Shown here: piece after piece, positions 45,189-56,000 of the stretch
Position numbering within the stretch: position 1 is the first letter of the stretch
How the letters are laid out: each line of letters begins with the position of its first letter
Source: Pseudomonas paraglycinae
GTDB taxonomy: Bacteria; Pseudomonadota; Gammaproteobacteria; Pseudomonadales; Pseudomonadaceae
Assembly: GCF_021601625.1 (NCBI RefSeq)
Contig: NZ_BQHR01000003.1
Location: 310,001 to 374,000, forward strand
Direction of reading: 5' to 3'
DNA length: 64,000 nucleotides
The notes under the pieces: generated by a model
Told to the model about the DNA's origin: nothing
Seen by the model: the letters and a program-made list of their open reading frames with translations, nothing else
Database searches by the model: none
Program-made: the position numbers and the translations under genes

Positions 45189-46645
45189 TTAGCAGCCTCG
45201 TATACTTTCTCCGCGACCTGCTCGCCGCCTTTTTCGCCCAAAGTCCCGCCCGCGTAATTTCCGACTCCTGCCAATAGAGCAGCACAAAGGGCAGTACCGA
45301 GCCCGCCAGTCGGGAGACCAACTCCTACGCAGATCGTTGAGGCCGTTAAGCTCACGAGCGCGCCGGCGAGTATTCCGCCACCCACTCCACCCAAAAAGCT
45401 ACCGGTCTCCGTGAACTTCACCTTTTCACACGCTTCGATGCTGCCATTTGAGCAAACATCCTGAACCTTCACTGCCGATGCGCTACCTCCCACAGCGGTG
45501 CCAATCCAACCTCCGTATTTGACATATCGCGATGCCTTGGTGACGGCTTGAATATGAGTGGCATATCCCGGGTTCTGGCCGATGCCGCCAGCCTTCCTCC
45601 ATCGATGCACCAGGTGCGGATGATCAATGCCGAGGGCTGCTTTGAGGTTCGGGTGATCAGGCAGGCCAATGGTTATTTTGGTGAAGTCGGTGAGTCGGCT
45701 ATCCAGCTTGTTAAGCAGCTGTGTACGTTGTTTTTTAAACGCTTTTGAGTTCAGGCTGCCATTCGCGTTGAGGGTTTTGGTATGCAAGTTTTCGATTTCT
45801 TGAAGCGCGTTTTTTATTCCATCCAGATAGTTGGCCGCCATGGCCGTGGTGACGCCTATCACTTTCGATTCAACTGAAAGTGCACTCTGAATAACGCCGT
45901 GGTGTTGCGCCATGAAATCAGCTTCCTCCACCGTCAACGGCGCCAGCGCCATGCTGACGATGTGCGCGGTTTCCATCAGCAGTGATTCTTCATAGGTGCA
46001 TTGCTGATTGTCTGGATCACTCAGAACAATCATCGATCCGGCCTTCACCACGTCCTCCAGTGGATTCAGGCTTTTGAATTTGGGGATGACACTCGGGTTT
46101 GGCGACGCAAACAGCTGCGCCTGAAGTTTCTCGGCGGACACGCTTTTCGGCACGATGTAGAACCCCGGCTCTTCGGGCGCCGGCAGCTCCTGCGGCCAAT
46201 GCTCGCGGGGAACCATTCGCAAGTCGTTGACCGGACGCGGAGAGGAGGGCGGGGCTGAGTTCGGGCGTGTCACTTTCAGGTTCTGCTGGTGAGCGGCCCG
46301 GAGCAGACGTTCCGGATCGGGAGTTGCTGCAGGCTGTGGGAGCATCGACAAGCGTCGTGCCTTGGCCGTGCCGGTGATCGCTCCGTGCCTGTTTTGCTGC
46401 AGGATCCGAGACTGGTTCAGCAGGTTGTGTTGTTCCTGCACAAGCGCAAGAATTCCCTGCTCCGGAGTCAGGCGTCCGGCGGCAACCTCATCGGTGATGT
46501 GCTTGGCGAAATATGCGACTTGTTGATTGAACTGCACCCGCGCGATGCCGAACGCCAGATGGCGAGCACTGGCGGTCAGCGCCTGGCCGAGCAAGTTGCC
46601 TGCGGCATCCTCAACGCCGCAGGGATCATGTGATCGAGGGTTCAA
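45185..46645 (-). CDS. Hcp-linked T6SS effector with a glycine-rich membrane-inserting C-terminus
   Basis: About 486 residues if it starts at the TTG at 46645, which overlaps the hcp stop (TTGA). No in-frame ATG exists near the start; GTG at 46660 and TTG at 46699 are alternatives. Residues about 12-75 (EDAAGNLLGQALTASARHLA...) match the N-terminal module found on Hcp-adjacent DUF4225-type proteins. A LysM-like stretch follows (FYIVPKSVSAEKLQ...VKAGSMIVLSDP, about 158-210), then a helical region. The last 100 residues are Gly/Ala-rich (GSFLGGVGGGILAGALVS, then LAGVGNYAGGTLGEKGG), typical of glycine-zipper pore-formers. The target and toxicity are inferred. Confidence 0.65.
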   Translation of the reverse strand: MNPRSHDPCGVEDAAGNLLGQALTASARHLAFGIARVQFNQQVAYFAKHITDEVAAGRLTPEQGILALVQEQHNLLNQSRILQQNRHGAITGTAKARRLSMLPQPAATPDPERLLRAAHQQNLKVTRPNSAPPSSPRPVNDLRMVPREHWPQELPAPEEPGFYIVPKSVSAEKLQAQLFASPNPSVIPKFKSLNPLEDVVKAGSMIVLSDPDNQQCTYEESLLMETAHIVSMALAPLTVEEADFMAQHHGVIQSALSVESKVIGVTTAMAANYLDGIKNALQEIENLHTKTLNANGSLNSKAFKKQRTQLLNKLDSRLTDFTKITIGLPDHPNLKAALGIDHPHLVHRWRKAGGIGQNPGYATHIQAVTKASRYVKYGGWIGTAVGGSASAVKVQDVCSNGSIEACEKVKFTETGSFLGGVGGGILAGALVSLTASTICVGVGLPTGGLGTALCAALLAGVGNYAGGTLGEKGGEQVAEKVYEAAK

Positions 46646-47127
46646 TCCTGGCTGCCCCACGAGGTATGGCCGGTGGTGCCCGCAATGTGGTGTACCCAAC
46701 TGATGCCGCGGTAACGAATGGCCAGTTGTTCTTGAGGTTGAGCGTCGTTTTGCAGAATGACGTGGGGCACTTCCTGCGAGAGTTCAGCCAGAACGGCCCC
46801 ATCGAGGGAAATTGAATAAAACTTCTCCTGCTGACCTTGAGGCGAGGTTCGGTAAAGGCTGATCGTGCATTCGAGTTCTTCGCTGTTCGAATGCGCCTGG
46901 GCCAGCAAGGGGGAGGATTTGTCGACCGCTTTGGTGATGATGACCGGTTGGTGGACGGCTTTGCCGAGGTTGTTGTCGCGGCGCATTTCATGGCTCAAGG
47001 CGAACACCATGATTTCATCGGTATGGGCTTTCTGGTATTTGTTGCCGACCGATTCCGGGGTCGAACACCCGGCTGAAATAAGGCCTTGAGTCTTGCCGGT
47101 AATGGTCATGTAGGCAGGGTTCGCCAT
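46642..47127 (-). CDS. Hcp-family type VI secretion tube protein
   Basis: A 161-residue Hcp (TssD) homologue starting MANPAYMTITGKTQGLISAG; AGGAG lies eight bases upstream of the ATG. The family segments AHTDEIMVFALSHEM and VHQPVIITKAVDKSSPLLAQA are clear, as are SLYRTSPQGQQEKFYSISLD and EVPHVILQND. Hcp hexamers form the inner tube and carry small effectors. No other T6SS structural gene is in the window, so this is an orphan (auxiliary) hcp that would depend on a main T6SS cluster elsewhere. It is first in an Hcp-effector-immunity operon. Confidence 0.92.
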   Translation of the reverse strand: MANPAYMTITGKTQGLISAGCSTPESVGNKYQKAHTDEIMVFALSHEMRRDNNLGKAVHQPVIITKAVDKSSPLLAQAHSNSEELECTISLYRTSPQGQQEKFYSISLDGAVLAELSQEVPHVILQNDAQPQEQLAIRYRGISWVHHIAGTTGHTSWGSQD

Positions 47128-47183
47128 AGTCAGCACTCCTCGAAAAAGGAGCAGGCAGTCTATGGCGAAGCCTGTTTGGTTTA

Positions 47184-47203
47184 TGTAGGTCCTGGTGTAG
47201 GTC
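47184..47203. promoter_or_regulatory. TGTAGGTC direct repeat upstream of hcp
   Basis: TGTAGGTC at 47184-47191 and 47196-47203, pitch 12 bp, in the 90-base gap upstream of hcp (transcribed leftward). It could be a regulator site or part of the hcp promoter. Confidence 0.3.
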
Positions 47204-47217
47204 TATTCTGAAAATGC

Positions 47218-48042
47218 TCAGTCGATAAACAGATCCGTCATCAACTTCGCGTCACTCTTCGGCTCAAACCGATAGTGGTCGAATTCGCTCACGCCGCTTT
47301 CGCGCAAGATCTCTTCATCAATCAACAACCGCCCGGTAATCCGCCGCTCGCTGCTGCTCAGAATCACATGCGCCGCATCCGCCATGATCGCTGGCGTGCG
47401 CGCATGCTTGAACGACTCCCGATTGCCCAGCTGAAACTCGATGGCCGCCGTGGCAATCATGGTCTGCGGCCACAGCGAATTGACGCTGATCCCGTAGTTG
47501 GCAAACTCCTCGCTCATCCCGACCGTCAGCATGCTCATGCCGTACTTGGTCACGGTGTAGGGGCTGTACTGGGCGAACCACTTACTGGCCAGATTCAGCG
47601 GTGGTGACAGGTTAAGGATGTGCCCGGAGGATTTCTTCAGGTAGGGCAGGGCCGCCTGGCTGCACAGCAACACCGCGCGGGTGTTGATCTGGTGCATCAG
47701 GTCGAAACGCTTGAGTTCGATGTGCTGCACACCGGTCAACTTGATCGCCCCGGCGTTGTTCACCAGTGCATCGATCCCGTCGAAATGTTGATTGGCCTGG
47801 GCCAGCGCCTGTCGCACCGCGTCTTCATCACGCACATCCAGTTGCAGCGCCAGGGCCTTGCCGCCGGCCGCTTCGACTTCAGCGGCGACGCTGTGGATGG
47901 TGCCGGGCAACTTGGCGTGCGGTTCGGCGCTCTTGGCCGCGATCACGATATTGGCCCCGTCCTGTGCAGCCCGCAGCGCAATCTCGCGCCCGATGCCACG
48001 GCTGGCGCCAGTGATGAACAAGGTTTTGCCTTTTAGCGACAT
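47218..48042 (-). CDS. Short-chain dehydrogenase (HSDL2-like)
   Basis: A 274-residue SDR oxidoreductase. The NAD(P) motif is TGASRGIG (residues 11-18), with NNAGAI and the catalytic pattern Ser...YTVTK (Tyr-x3-Lys in SPYTVTKYGMS). The text PPLNLASKWFAQYSPYTVTK is characteristic of the hydroxysteroid dehydrogenase-like 2 group. CAGGAG precedes the ATG. The substrate is unknown. It is downstream of ltaA on the same strand, with a hairpin at 48127-48154 between them. Confidence 0.88.
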   Translation of the reverse strand: MSLKGKTLFITGASRGIGREIALRAAQDGANIVIAAKSAEPHAKLPGTIHSVAAEVEAAGGKALALQLDVRDEDAVRQALAQANQHFDGIDALVNNAGAIKLTGVQHIELKRFDLMHQINTRAVLLCSQAALPYLKKSSGHILNLSPPLNLASKWFAQYSPYTVTKYGMSMLTVGMSEEFANYGISVNSLWPQTMIATAAIEFQLGNRESFKHARTPAIMADAAHVILSSSERRITGRLLIDEEILRESGVSEFDHYRFEPKSDAKLMTDLFID

Positions 48043-48126
48043 GCGCAAGCTCCTGCTTATTGTTATGTGAGCGATGGCTCGACAGACAATGTAGACGATG
48101 GAGCTGAAACAGGAGGGGGAGGAGCT

Positions 48127-48154
48127 GTGGCGTGGGAGCAGGCTCCCGCGCCAC
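48127..48154. terminator. Hairpin between ltaA and the SDR gene
   Basis: GTGGCGTGGGAGC / GCTCCCGCGCCAC with a three-base loop and one G-T/G-C imperfection, ten bases after the ltaA stop on its transcribed side. It has no T-run and is REP-like. Confidence 0.5.
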
Positions 48155-48164
48155 GGGGAGGCGA

Positions 48165-49205
48165 TCAGGCCGACATGACTTCGCGGATGTCGCGCGCCAG
48201 TTCGCGTACGCGTTCCTCTTCGGTGTCCCACGAGCACATGAAGCGCGCGCCGCCCTTGCCGATGAAGGTGTAGAAGCGCCAGCCGCGCGCGGTCAGGGCG
48301 GCGATGGCCGGTTCCGAGAGTTGCAGGAACACGCCGTTGGCCTGGACCGGGAACATCAGTTCCACGCCCGGGATGTCGCTGACCAGTTCGGCCAGCAGTT
48401 GCGCGCAGTGGTTGGCGTGGCGGGCGTATTTGAGCCAGGCGTCGTTTTCCAGGATGCCGACCCACGGCGCCGACAGGAAGCGCATTTTCGAGGCCAGTTG
48501 CCCGGCCTGTTTGCAGCGGTAATCGAAGTCTTCGGCCAGTTTGTGGTTGAAGAACAGGATCGCCTCACCCACCGCCATGCCGTTCTTCGTGCCGCCGAAG
48601 CACAGCACGTCGACGCCGGCCTTCCAGGTCAGGTCTGCCGGCGAGCAGCCGAGGAAGGCGCAGGCGTTGGAGAAACGCGCGCCGTCCATGTGCAGGTTCA
48701 GGCCCAGCTCCTTGCAGGTGTCGCTGATGGCGCGGACTTCTTCCGGGGTGTAGACGCTGCCGACTTCGGTGGCCTGGGTCAGGGTCACGACGCGCGGTTT
48801 CGGGTAGTGAATGTCCTGGCGCTTGAGGGCGACTTCGCGGATCGAGGCCGAGGTGATCTTGCCGTTTTCAGTACCGGCGATCAGCAGTTTCGAGCCGTTG
48901 GAGAAGAATTCCGGCGCGCCGCATTCGTCGGTTTCGACGTGGGCGGTTTCCGAGCAGATCACGCTGTGGTAACTCTGGCACAGCGACGACAGCGCGAGCG
49001 AGTTGGCGGCGGTGCCGTTGAAGGCGAAGAACACTTCGCAGTCGGTCTCGAACAGCTTGCGGAAATCATCCGAGGCGCGGGCTGTCCATTCATCGTCGCC
49101 ATAGGCGCGCTGGTGGCCGTGGTTGGCCTGTTCCATGGCAGCCCAGGCTTCGGGGCAGATACCGGAATAGTTGTCGCTGGCGAATTGTTGGCTCTTGTCG
49201 GTCAT
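48165..49205 (-). CDS. ltaA: Low-specificity L-threonine aldolase
   Basis: A 346-residue PLP enzyme that splits L-threonine or L-allo-threonine into glycine and acetaldehyde. The PLP Lys is in LCFGGTKNGMAVGEA (about residue 205), and HMDGARFSNA holds the PLP-ring Asp. The start MTDKSQQFASDNYSG is that of Pseudomonas LtaE/LtaA; an ATG 15 codons upstream is less likely. GGAAG precedes it. It lies near gbcAB and glyA as in P. aeruginosa (PA5413), consistent with glycine metabolism. Confidence 0.93.
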   Translation of the reverse strand: MTDKSQQFASDNYSGICPEAWAAMEQANHGHQRAYGDDEWTARASDDFRKLFETDCEVFFAFNGTAANSLALSSLCQSYHSVICSETAHVETDECGAPEFFSNGSKLLIAGTENGKITSASIREVALKRQDIHYPKPRVVTLTQATEVGSVYTPEEVRAISDTCKELGLNLHMDGARFSNACAFLGCSPADLTWKAGVDVLCFGGTKNGMAVGEAILFFNHKLAEDFDYRCKQAGQLASKMRFLSAPWVGILENDAWLKYARHANHCAQLLAELVSDIPGVELMFPVQANGVFLQLSEPAIAALTARGWRFYTFIGKGGARFMCSWDTEEERVRELARDIREVMSA

Positions 49206-49332
49206 GGCCGGCTTCCGTGGTCGGTGCGCTTGTGGCGCTCCGTTGGTCAATGATGGTGCGCACTTTACCGAAGATCATCCGGGGAGCACACGGGATGTCG
49301 CTGTCAGAACTTTACAAGGATGCGAGCCGATT

Positions 49333-50043
49333 ATGCACCTGAGCCGGCGCGACGGCGCACTCGATCTGCTCAAGTGGCTGGCGCTGCTGAGCATGCTGCT
49401 CGATCACTTGCGATATGTCGGGATCAGCGCCGATTGGCTGTATGTGCCGGGACGGCTGGCGTTCCCGTGGTTCTGCCTGGCGATGGCGGCGAACCTGGCC
49501 CGTGACGGCGCGCGCAAGACCGAATGGCGTTATCTGGGCTGGTTGTTGCTGTTCAGCGCCGTGAGTGAAATTCCCTACCGTTTGTACATTCCAGAGCCCG
49601 ACACGTTGAACGTGATGCCGACGCTGGCGCTGGGCCTGCTGGTGGCGCGGGGCTGGCAGGCGCGAGCGCTGATTTCGCGATTGCTGGCCGTCGGCGCGCT
49701 GCTGTTGGCGGCGATGTTCCCGGAGCGACTGATGTTCGGTCTGTTCGGCGTCCTGCTGCCACTGGCGATGTTGCTGGTGTTTCGTCGGCCCTGGTATTTC
49801 AGCCTGCTGCCGGGCCTGCTGTGTCTGGCCGCGAATCAATGGCGGACGCTCTACGAATCCGCGCAGTTCGGCAACATTGTCGCCATCCTCGGGATTGTGA
49901 CTTGCCTGATCGCGCCACTGCTCGGAATGTTCCTGTTGCGACAAGCCACTTACCTCCACGCGCAACCCATGCGGCGCTGGGCGTATGCGCTCTATCCCGC
50001 GCATTTCGTGGTTCTTCTGGCCTTGCGCCAGCTACTTGTTTGA
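49333..50043 (+). CDS. TraX-family membrane protein
   Basis: A 236-residue polytopic membrane protein (about eight TM helices). It has the TraX-type N-terminus DGALDLLKWLALLSMLLDHL followed by RYVG and the C-terminal YALYPAHFVVLLALR. TraX of the F plasmid acetylates pilin, but chromosomal homologues in Pseudomonas have no known role. Its promoter lies in the 127-base gap shared with divergent ltaA. The Shine-Dalgarno is distant (AAGGA). Confidence 0.85.
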   Translation: MHLSRRDGALDLLKWLALLSMLLDHLRYVGISADWLYVPGRLAFPWFCLAMAANLARDGARKTEWRYLGWLLLFSAVSEIPYRLYIPEPDTLNVMPTLALGLLVARGWQARALISRLLAVGALLLAAMFPERLMFGLFGVLLPLAMLLVFRRPWYFSLLPGLLCLAANQWRTLYESAQFGNIVAILGIVTCLIAPLLGMFLLRQATYLHAQPMRRWAYALYPAHFVVLLALRQLLV

Positions 50044-50061
50044 GTCCGTCGCCGCCGCCAT

Positions 50062-50096
50062 GTCGTAAACGCACCTTTGCGTGGCGTCCGTAGGCA
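50062..50096. promoter_or_regulatory. Weak GbdR-like half-site pair upstream of glyA
   Basis: GTCGTAAACGCAC at 50062 and GGCGTCCGTAGG at 50083 are 21 bp apart in the glyA promoter gap. The second half lacks one of four core bases, so the match is weak. The glyA-sox operon is regulated by betaine/sarcosine in P. aeruginosa. Confidence 0.3.
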
Positions 50097-50199
50097 TTTG
50101 ACCTCCCTGCGCCGGCCATACCATCGCATCAAAGGGCATTGGCTGAACGCCGTGCCTTACCGAGACGAATGGCGCACAGATGCCGCTGGGAGAGACGCG

Positions 50200-51453
<1,254 letters not shown>

Positions 51454-51473
51454 GCGTTCTGGAGTACATGACT

Positions 51474-52724
51474 ATGCAACGCTATTCGGGCTTCGGCCTC
51501 TTCAAACACTCCCTCAGCCACCACGAAAACTGGCAGCGCATGTGGCGCACGCCGACCCCGAAAAAGGTCTACGACGTGGTCATCGTCGGCGGCGGCGGGC
51601 ACGGTCTGGCGACCGCCTACTATCTGGCAAAAGAGCACGGTATCACCAACGTGGCCGTGGTCGAGAAGGGCTGGCTGGGCGGCGGTAACACTGCGCGCAA
51701 CACCACCATCGTTCGCTCCAACTACCTGTGGGACGAGTCGGCGCACCTGTATGAACACGCGATGAAACTGTGGGAAGGCCTGTCTCAGGATCTGAACTAC
51801 AACGTGATGTTCTCCCAGCGTGGCGTCTACAACCTGTGCCACACGCTGCAGGATATTCGTGATTCCGAGCGTCGGGTCAGCGCCAACCGCCTCAACGGCG
51901 TCGACGGCGAACTGCTCAACGCCAAGCAAGTCGCGGACGAAATCCCGTACCTCGACTGCTCGAAAAACACCCGCTACCCGGTGATGGGCGCGACCGTTCA
52001 GCGTCGCGGCGGCGTGGCCCGTCACGATGCCGTGGCGTGGGGCTTTGCCCGTGCCGCCGACGCCTTGGGCGTGGATCTGATCCAGCAGACCGAAGTGATC
52101 GGTTTCCGCAAGGAAAACGGCGTGTGCATCGGTGTTGAAACCAACAAGGGCTTCATCGGCGCCAAGCGCGTCGGCGTGGTCACCGCCGGTAACTCCGGGC
52201 ACATGGCCAAACTCGCCGGTTTCCGTCTGCCGATCGAATCCCACCCGCTGCAGGCGCTGGTGTCCGAGCCGATCAAACCGATCATCGACAGCGTGATCAT
52301 GTCCAACGCCGTGCACGGTTACATCAGCCAGTCCGACAAGGGCGACCTGGTGATCGGCGCTGGTATCGACGGCTACAACGGCTACGGCCAGCGCGGTTCG
52401 TACCCGGTGATCGAGCACACCATCCAGGCCATCGTCGAGATGTTCCCGGTGCTGTCGCGAGTGCGCATGAACCGTCAGTGGGGCGGCATCGTCGACACCA
52501 CGCCGGACGCCTGCCCGATCATTTCGAAAACCCCGGTACCGAACATGTTCTTCAACTGCGGTTGGGGCACCGGCGGCTTCAAGGCCACACCTGGCTCGGG
52601 CAACGTGTTTGCCGCGAGTCTGGCCAAGGGTGAAATGCACCCGCTGGCCGCACCTTTCTCCATCGACCGTTTCCACAACGGTGCGTTGATCGACGAACAC
52701 GGCGCTGCGGCTGTCGCCCACTAA
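51474..52724 (+). CDS. soxB: Sarcosine oxidase beta subunit
   Basis: FAD/FMN-carrying subunit of heterotetrameric sarcosine oxidase (416 residues). The ADP-binding motif [18 protein letters not shown] starts near residue 36. The FMN-binding His region lies near the C-half, around [18 protein letters not shown]. The catalytic site is set up in [13 protein letters not shown]. Start [13 protein letters not shown] at 51474 (GGAG nine bases upstream) is preferred over ATG at 51468. It lies 20 bases after glyA. Confidence 0.96.
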   Translation: MQRYSGFGLFKHSLSHHENWQRMWRTPTPKKVYDVVIVGGGGHGLATAYYLAKEHGITNVAVVEKGWLGGGNTARNTTIVRSNYLWDESAHLYEHAMKLWEGLSQDLNYNVMFSQRGVYNLCHTLQDIRDSERRVSANRLNGVDGELLNAKQVADEIPYLDCSKNTRYPVMGATVQRRGGVARHDAVAWGFARAADALGVDLIQQTEVIGFRKENGVCIGVETNKGFIGAKRVGVVTAGNSGHMAKLAGFRLPIESHPLQALVSEPIKPIIDSVIMSNAVHGYISQSDKGDLVIGAGIDGYNGYGQRGSYPVIEHTIQAIVEMFPVLSRVRMNRQWGGIVDTTPDACPIISKTPVPNMFFNCGWGTGGFKATPGSGNVFAASLAKGEMHPLAAPFSIDRFHNGALIDEHGAAAVAH

Positions 52725-52738
52725 CAGGAGAAATCCCC

Positions 52739-53068
52739 ATGTTGCATATCTTCTGTCCTCACTGCGGCGAACTGCGCTCCGAAGAGGAATTCCACGCATC
52801 CGGCCAGGCGCACATCCCGCGTCCGCTGGATCCGAACAGCTGCACCGACGAGGAGTGGGGCGACTACATGTTCTTCCGCGACAACCCGCGCGGTCTGCAC
52901 CACGAACTGTGGGATCACGTCGCCGGTTGCCGCCAGTACTTCAACGTCACCCGCGACACCGTGACCTACGAGATTCTCGAAACCTACAAGATCGGCACCA
53001 AGCCGCAATTCACCGACAAGGCTGACACTGCGAAAACAGCCACGACGGCGCTGGGAGAGAAGGTATGA
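52739..53068 (+). CDS. soxD: Sarcosine oxidase delta subunit
   Basis: A 109-residue zinc-binding small subunit. The zinc ligands are in IFCPHCGELRSEEEFH (Cys6, Cys9) with His and a later Cys (VAGCRQYF). CAGGAG precedes the ATG. Its stop overlaps the soxA start by four bases (ATGA). Confidence 0.96.
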   Translation: MLHIFCPHCGELRSEEEFHASGQAHIPRPLDPNSCTDEEWGDYMFFRDNPRGLHHELWDHVAGCRQYFNVTRDTVTYEILETYKIGTKPQFTDKADTAKTATTALGEKV

Positions 53069-56000
53069 GCCAGACCAATCGCCTGTCCAACGGTGGACGG
53101 ATCGACCGCAACAAAGTGCTGAGCTTCACCTTCAACGGCCAGACCTACAAAGGTTTTGAAGGCGACTCGCTGGCCGCAGCCCTGCTGGCCAACGGCGTCG
53201 ACATCATTGGCCGCAGCTTCAAGTATTCGCGTCCGCGCGGCATCTTCGCCGCCGGTGCCGAAGAGCCGAACGCGGTGCTGCAGATCGGTGCTACCGAAGC
53301 CACCCAGATCCCTAACGTGCGCGCCACGCAACAGGCGTTGTACCAAGGGCTGGTCGCCACCAGCACCAACGGCTGGCCGAGCGTCAACAACGACATGATG
53401 GGGATTCTCGGCAAGGTCGGCGGCAAGCTGATGCCGCCGGGTTTCTACTACAAAACCTTCATGTACCCGCAATCGTTCTGGATGACTTACGAGAAGTACA
53501 TTCGCAAGGCCGCAGGTCTTGGTCGTTCGCCGACCGAAGTCGATCCGGACACCTACGACTACATGAACCAGCACTGCGACGTGCTGATCGTCGGCGCCGG
53601 CCCGGCCGGTCTGGCCGCAGCACTGGCCGCTGCACGCAGCGGTGCGCGGGTGATCATCGCCGACGAACAGGAAGAGTTCGGCGGCAGCCTGCTCGACTCC
53701 CGCGAAAGCCTCGACGGCAAACCGGCGATGGAATGGGTGGCCGGCGTCATCGCTGAATTGAAGAGCACTCCGGACGTGCTGCTGTTGCCGCGCGCCACGG
53801 TCAACGGCTACCACGACCACAACTTCCTGACCATTCATGAACGCCTCACCGATCACCTCGGTGACCGCGCGCCGATCGGCCAGGTGCGTCAGCGCATCCA
53901 CCGCGTCCGCGCCAAGCGTGTGGTGCTGGCGACCGGTGCTCACGAGCGTCCGCTGGTCTACGGCAACAACGACGTGCCGGGCAACATGCTCGCCGGCGCG
54001 GTGTCGACTTACGTGCGCCGTTACGGCGTGGCACCGGGCAAAAAACTGGTGCTGTCGACCAACAACGATCACGCCTACCGCGTGGCGCTGGACTGGCTCG
54101 ACGCCAGCCTGCAAGTGGTCGCCATCGCCGACGCCCGCAGCAATCCGCGTGGCGCATTGGTTGAGGAAGCGCGCGCCAAAGGCATTCGCATCCTCACCGG
54201 CAGCGCCGTGATCGAGGCCCGTGGCAGCAAGCACGTCACCGCTGCCCGCGTGGCGGCGATCGATGTCAAAGGCCACAAGGTCACCAGCCCCGGCGAATGG
54301 CTCGACTGCGACCTGATCGCCAGCTCCGGCGGTTACAGCCCGGTGGTTCACCTGGCGTCGCACCTCGGCGGCAAGCCGATCTGGCGCGAAGACATCCTCG
54401 GCTTCGTACCGGGCGAAGCACCGCAGAAACGCGTGTGCGTCGGTGGCATCAATGGCGTCTACGGTCTTGGCGATTCTCTGGCTGACGGTTTTGAAGGCGG
54501 AGTGCGCGCTGCGTCCGAAGCCGGTTTCCAGACCGTTGAAGCCGTGTTGCCGAAAGCCCTGAGCCGTCTGGAAGAGCCGACGTTGGCGCTGTTCCAGGTG
54601 CCGCACGAGAAGGGCACTTCGCGGGCGCCGAAGCAATTCGTCGACCTGCAGAACGACGTGACCGCCGCGGCCATCGAGCTGGCGACCCGCGAAGGTTTCG
54701 AGTCGGTCGAGCACGTCAAACGCTACACCGCGCTGGGCTTCGGCACCGATCAGGGCAAGCTCGGCAACGTCAACGGCCTGGCGATTGCCGCCCGCTCGCT
54801 GAACGTGACCATCCCGCAGATGGGCACCACGATGTTCCGTCCGAACTACACGCCGGTCACTTTCGGCGCGGTAGCCGGTCGTCACTGCGGGCACATCTTC
54901 GAACCTGTGCGTTACACGGCACTGCATCAATGGCACCTGAAAAACGGCGCCGAGTTCGAAGACGTCGGTCAGTGGAAACGTCCGTGGTACTTCCCGAAAA
55001 ACGGCGAAGACATGCATGCCGCCGTCAAACGCGAATGCAAGGCTGTGCGCGACAGCGTCGGTCTGCTGGACGCTTCGACCCTGGGCAAGATCGACATCCA
55101 GGGCCCGGACGCCCGCGAGTTCCTCAATCGCGTGTACACCAACGCCTGGACCAAGCTCGACGTGGGCAAGGCCCGTTATGGCCTGATGTGCAAGGAAGAC
55201 GGCATGGTCTTCGACGACGGTGTGACGGCGTGTCTGGCCGACAACCATTTCGTCATGACCACCACCACCGGCGGTGCGGCTCGCGTACTGCAGTGGCTGG
55301 AGCTGTACCATCAGACCGAATGGCCGGACCTGAAGGTGTACTTCACCTCTGTCACCGACCACTGGGCGACCATGACCCTGTCCGGCCCGAACAGCCGCAA
55401 GCTGCTCAGCGCCGTGACCGACATCGACCTGGCCAATGAAGCGTTCCCGTTCATGACCTGGAAAGAAGGTCTGGTCGGCGGTGTGCCGGCACGGGTGTTC
55501 CGCATCTCGTTCACCGGTGAGCTGTCGTACGAAGTCAACGTCCAGGCCGACTACGCGATGGGCGTGCTGGAAAAAATCGTCGAGGCGGGCAAACAGTACA
55601 ACCTGACCCCGTACGGCACCGAAACCATGCACGTTTTGCGGGCGGAGAAGGGCTTCATCATCGTCGGCCAGGACACCGACGGCTCGATGACCCCGGACGA
55701 CCTGAACATGGGCTGGTGCGTCGGTCGCACCAAACCGTTCTCGTGGATCGGCCAGCGCGGCATGAACCGTGAAGACTGCGTGCGGGACCAGCGTAAGCAA
55801 CTGGTGGGCCTGAAGCCGATCGATCCGAACGTATGGCTGCCGGAAGGTGCACAGCTGGTGTTCAACACCAAGCAGTCGATCCCGATGACCATGGTCGGCC
55901 ACGTGACCTCCAGCTACGCGCACAACTCCCTCGGCTATTCGTTTGCCATGGGCGTGGTGAAGGGTGGTCTGAAGCGTCTGGGCGAGCGGGTGTTCGCACC

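Noticed and set aside
46629-46631. ATG between hcp and the effector as effector start
   Set aside because: It is out of frame by one base with the effector and meets a stop after about 17 codons.
52984-55923. Minus-strand open frame of about 980 codons opposite soxA
   Set aside because: Antisense shadow of sarcosine oxidase alpha, which matches its family over the whole length.
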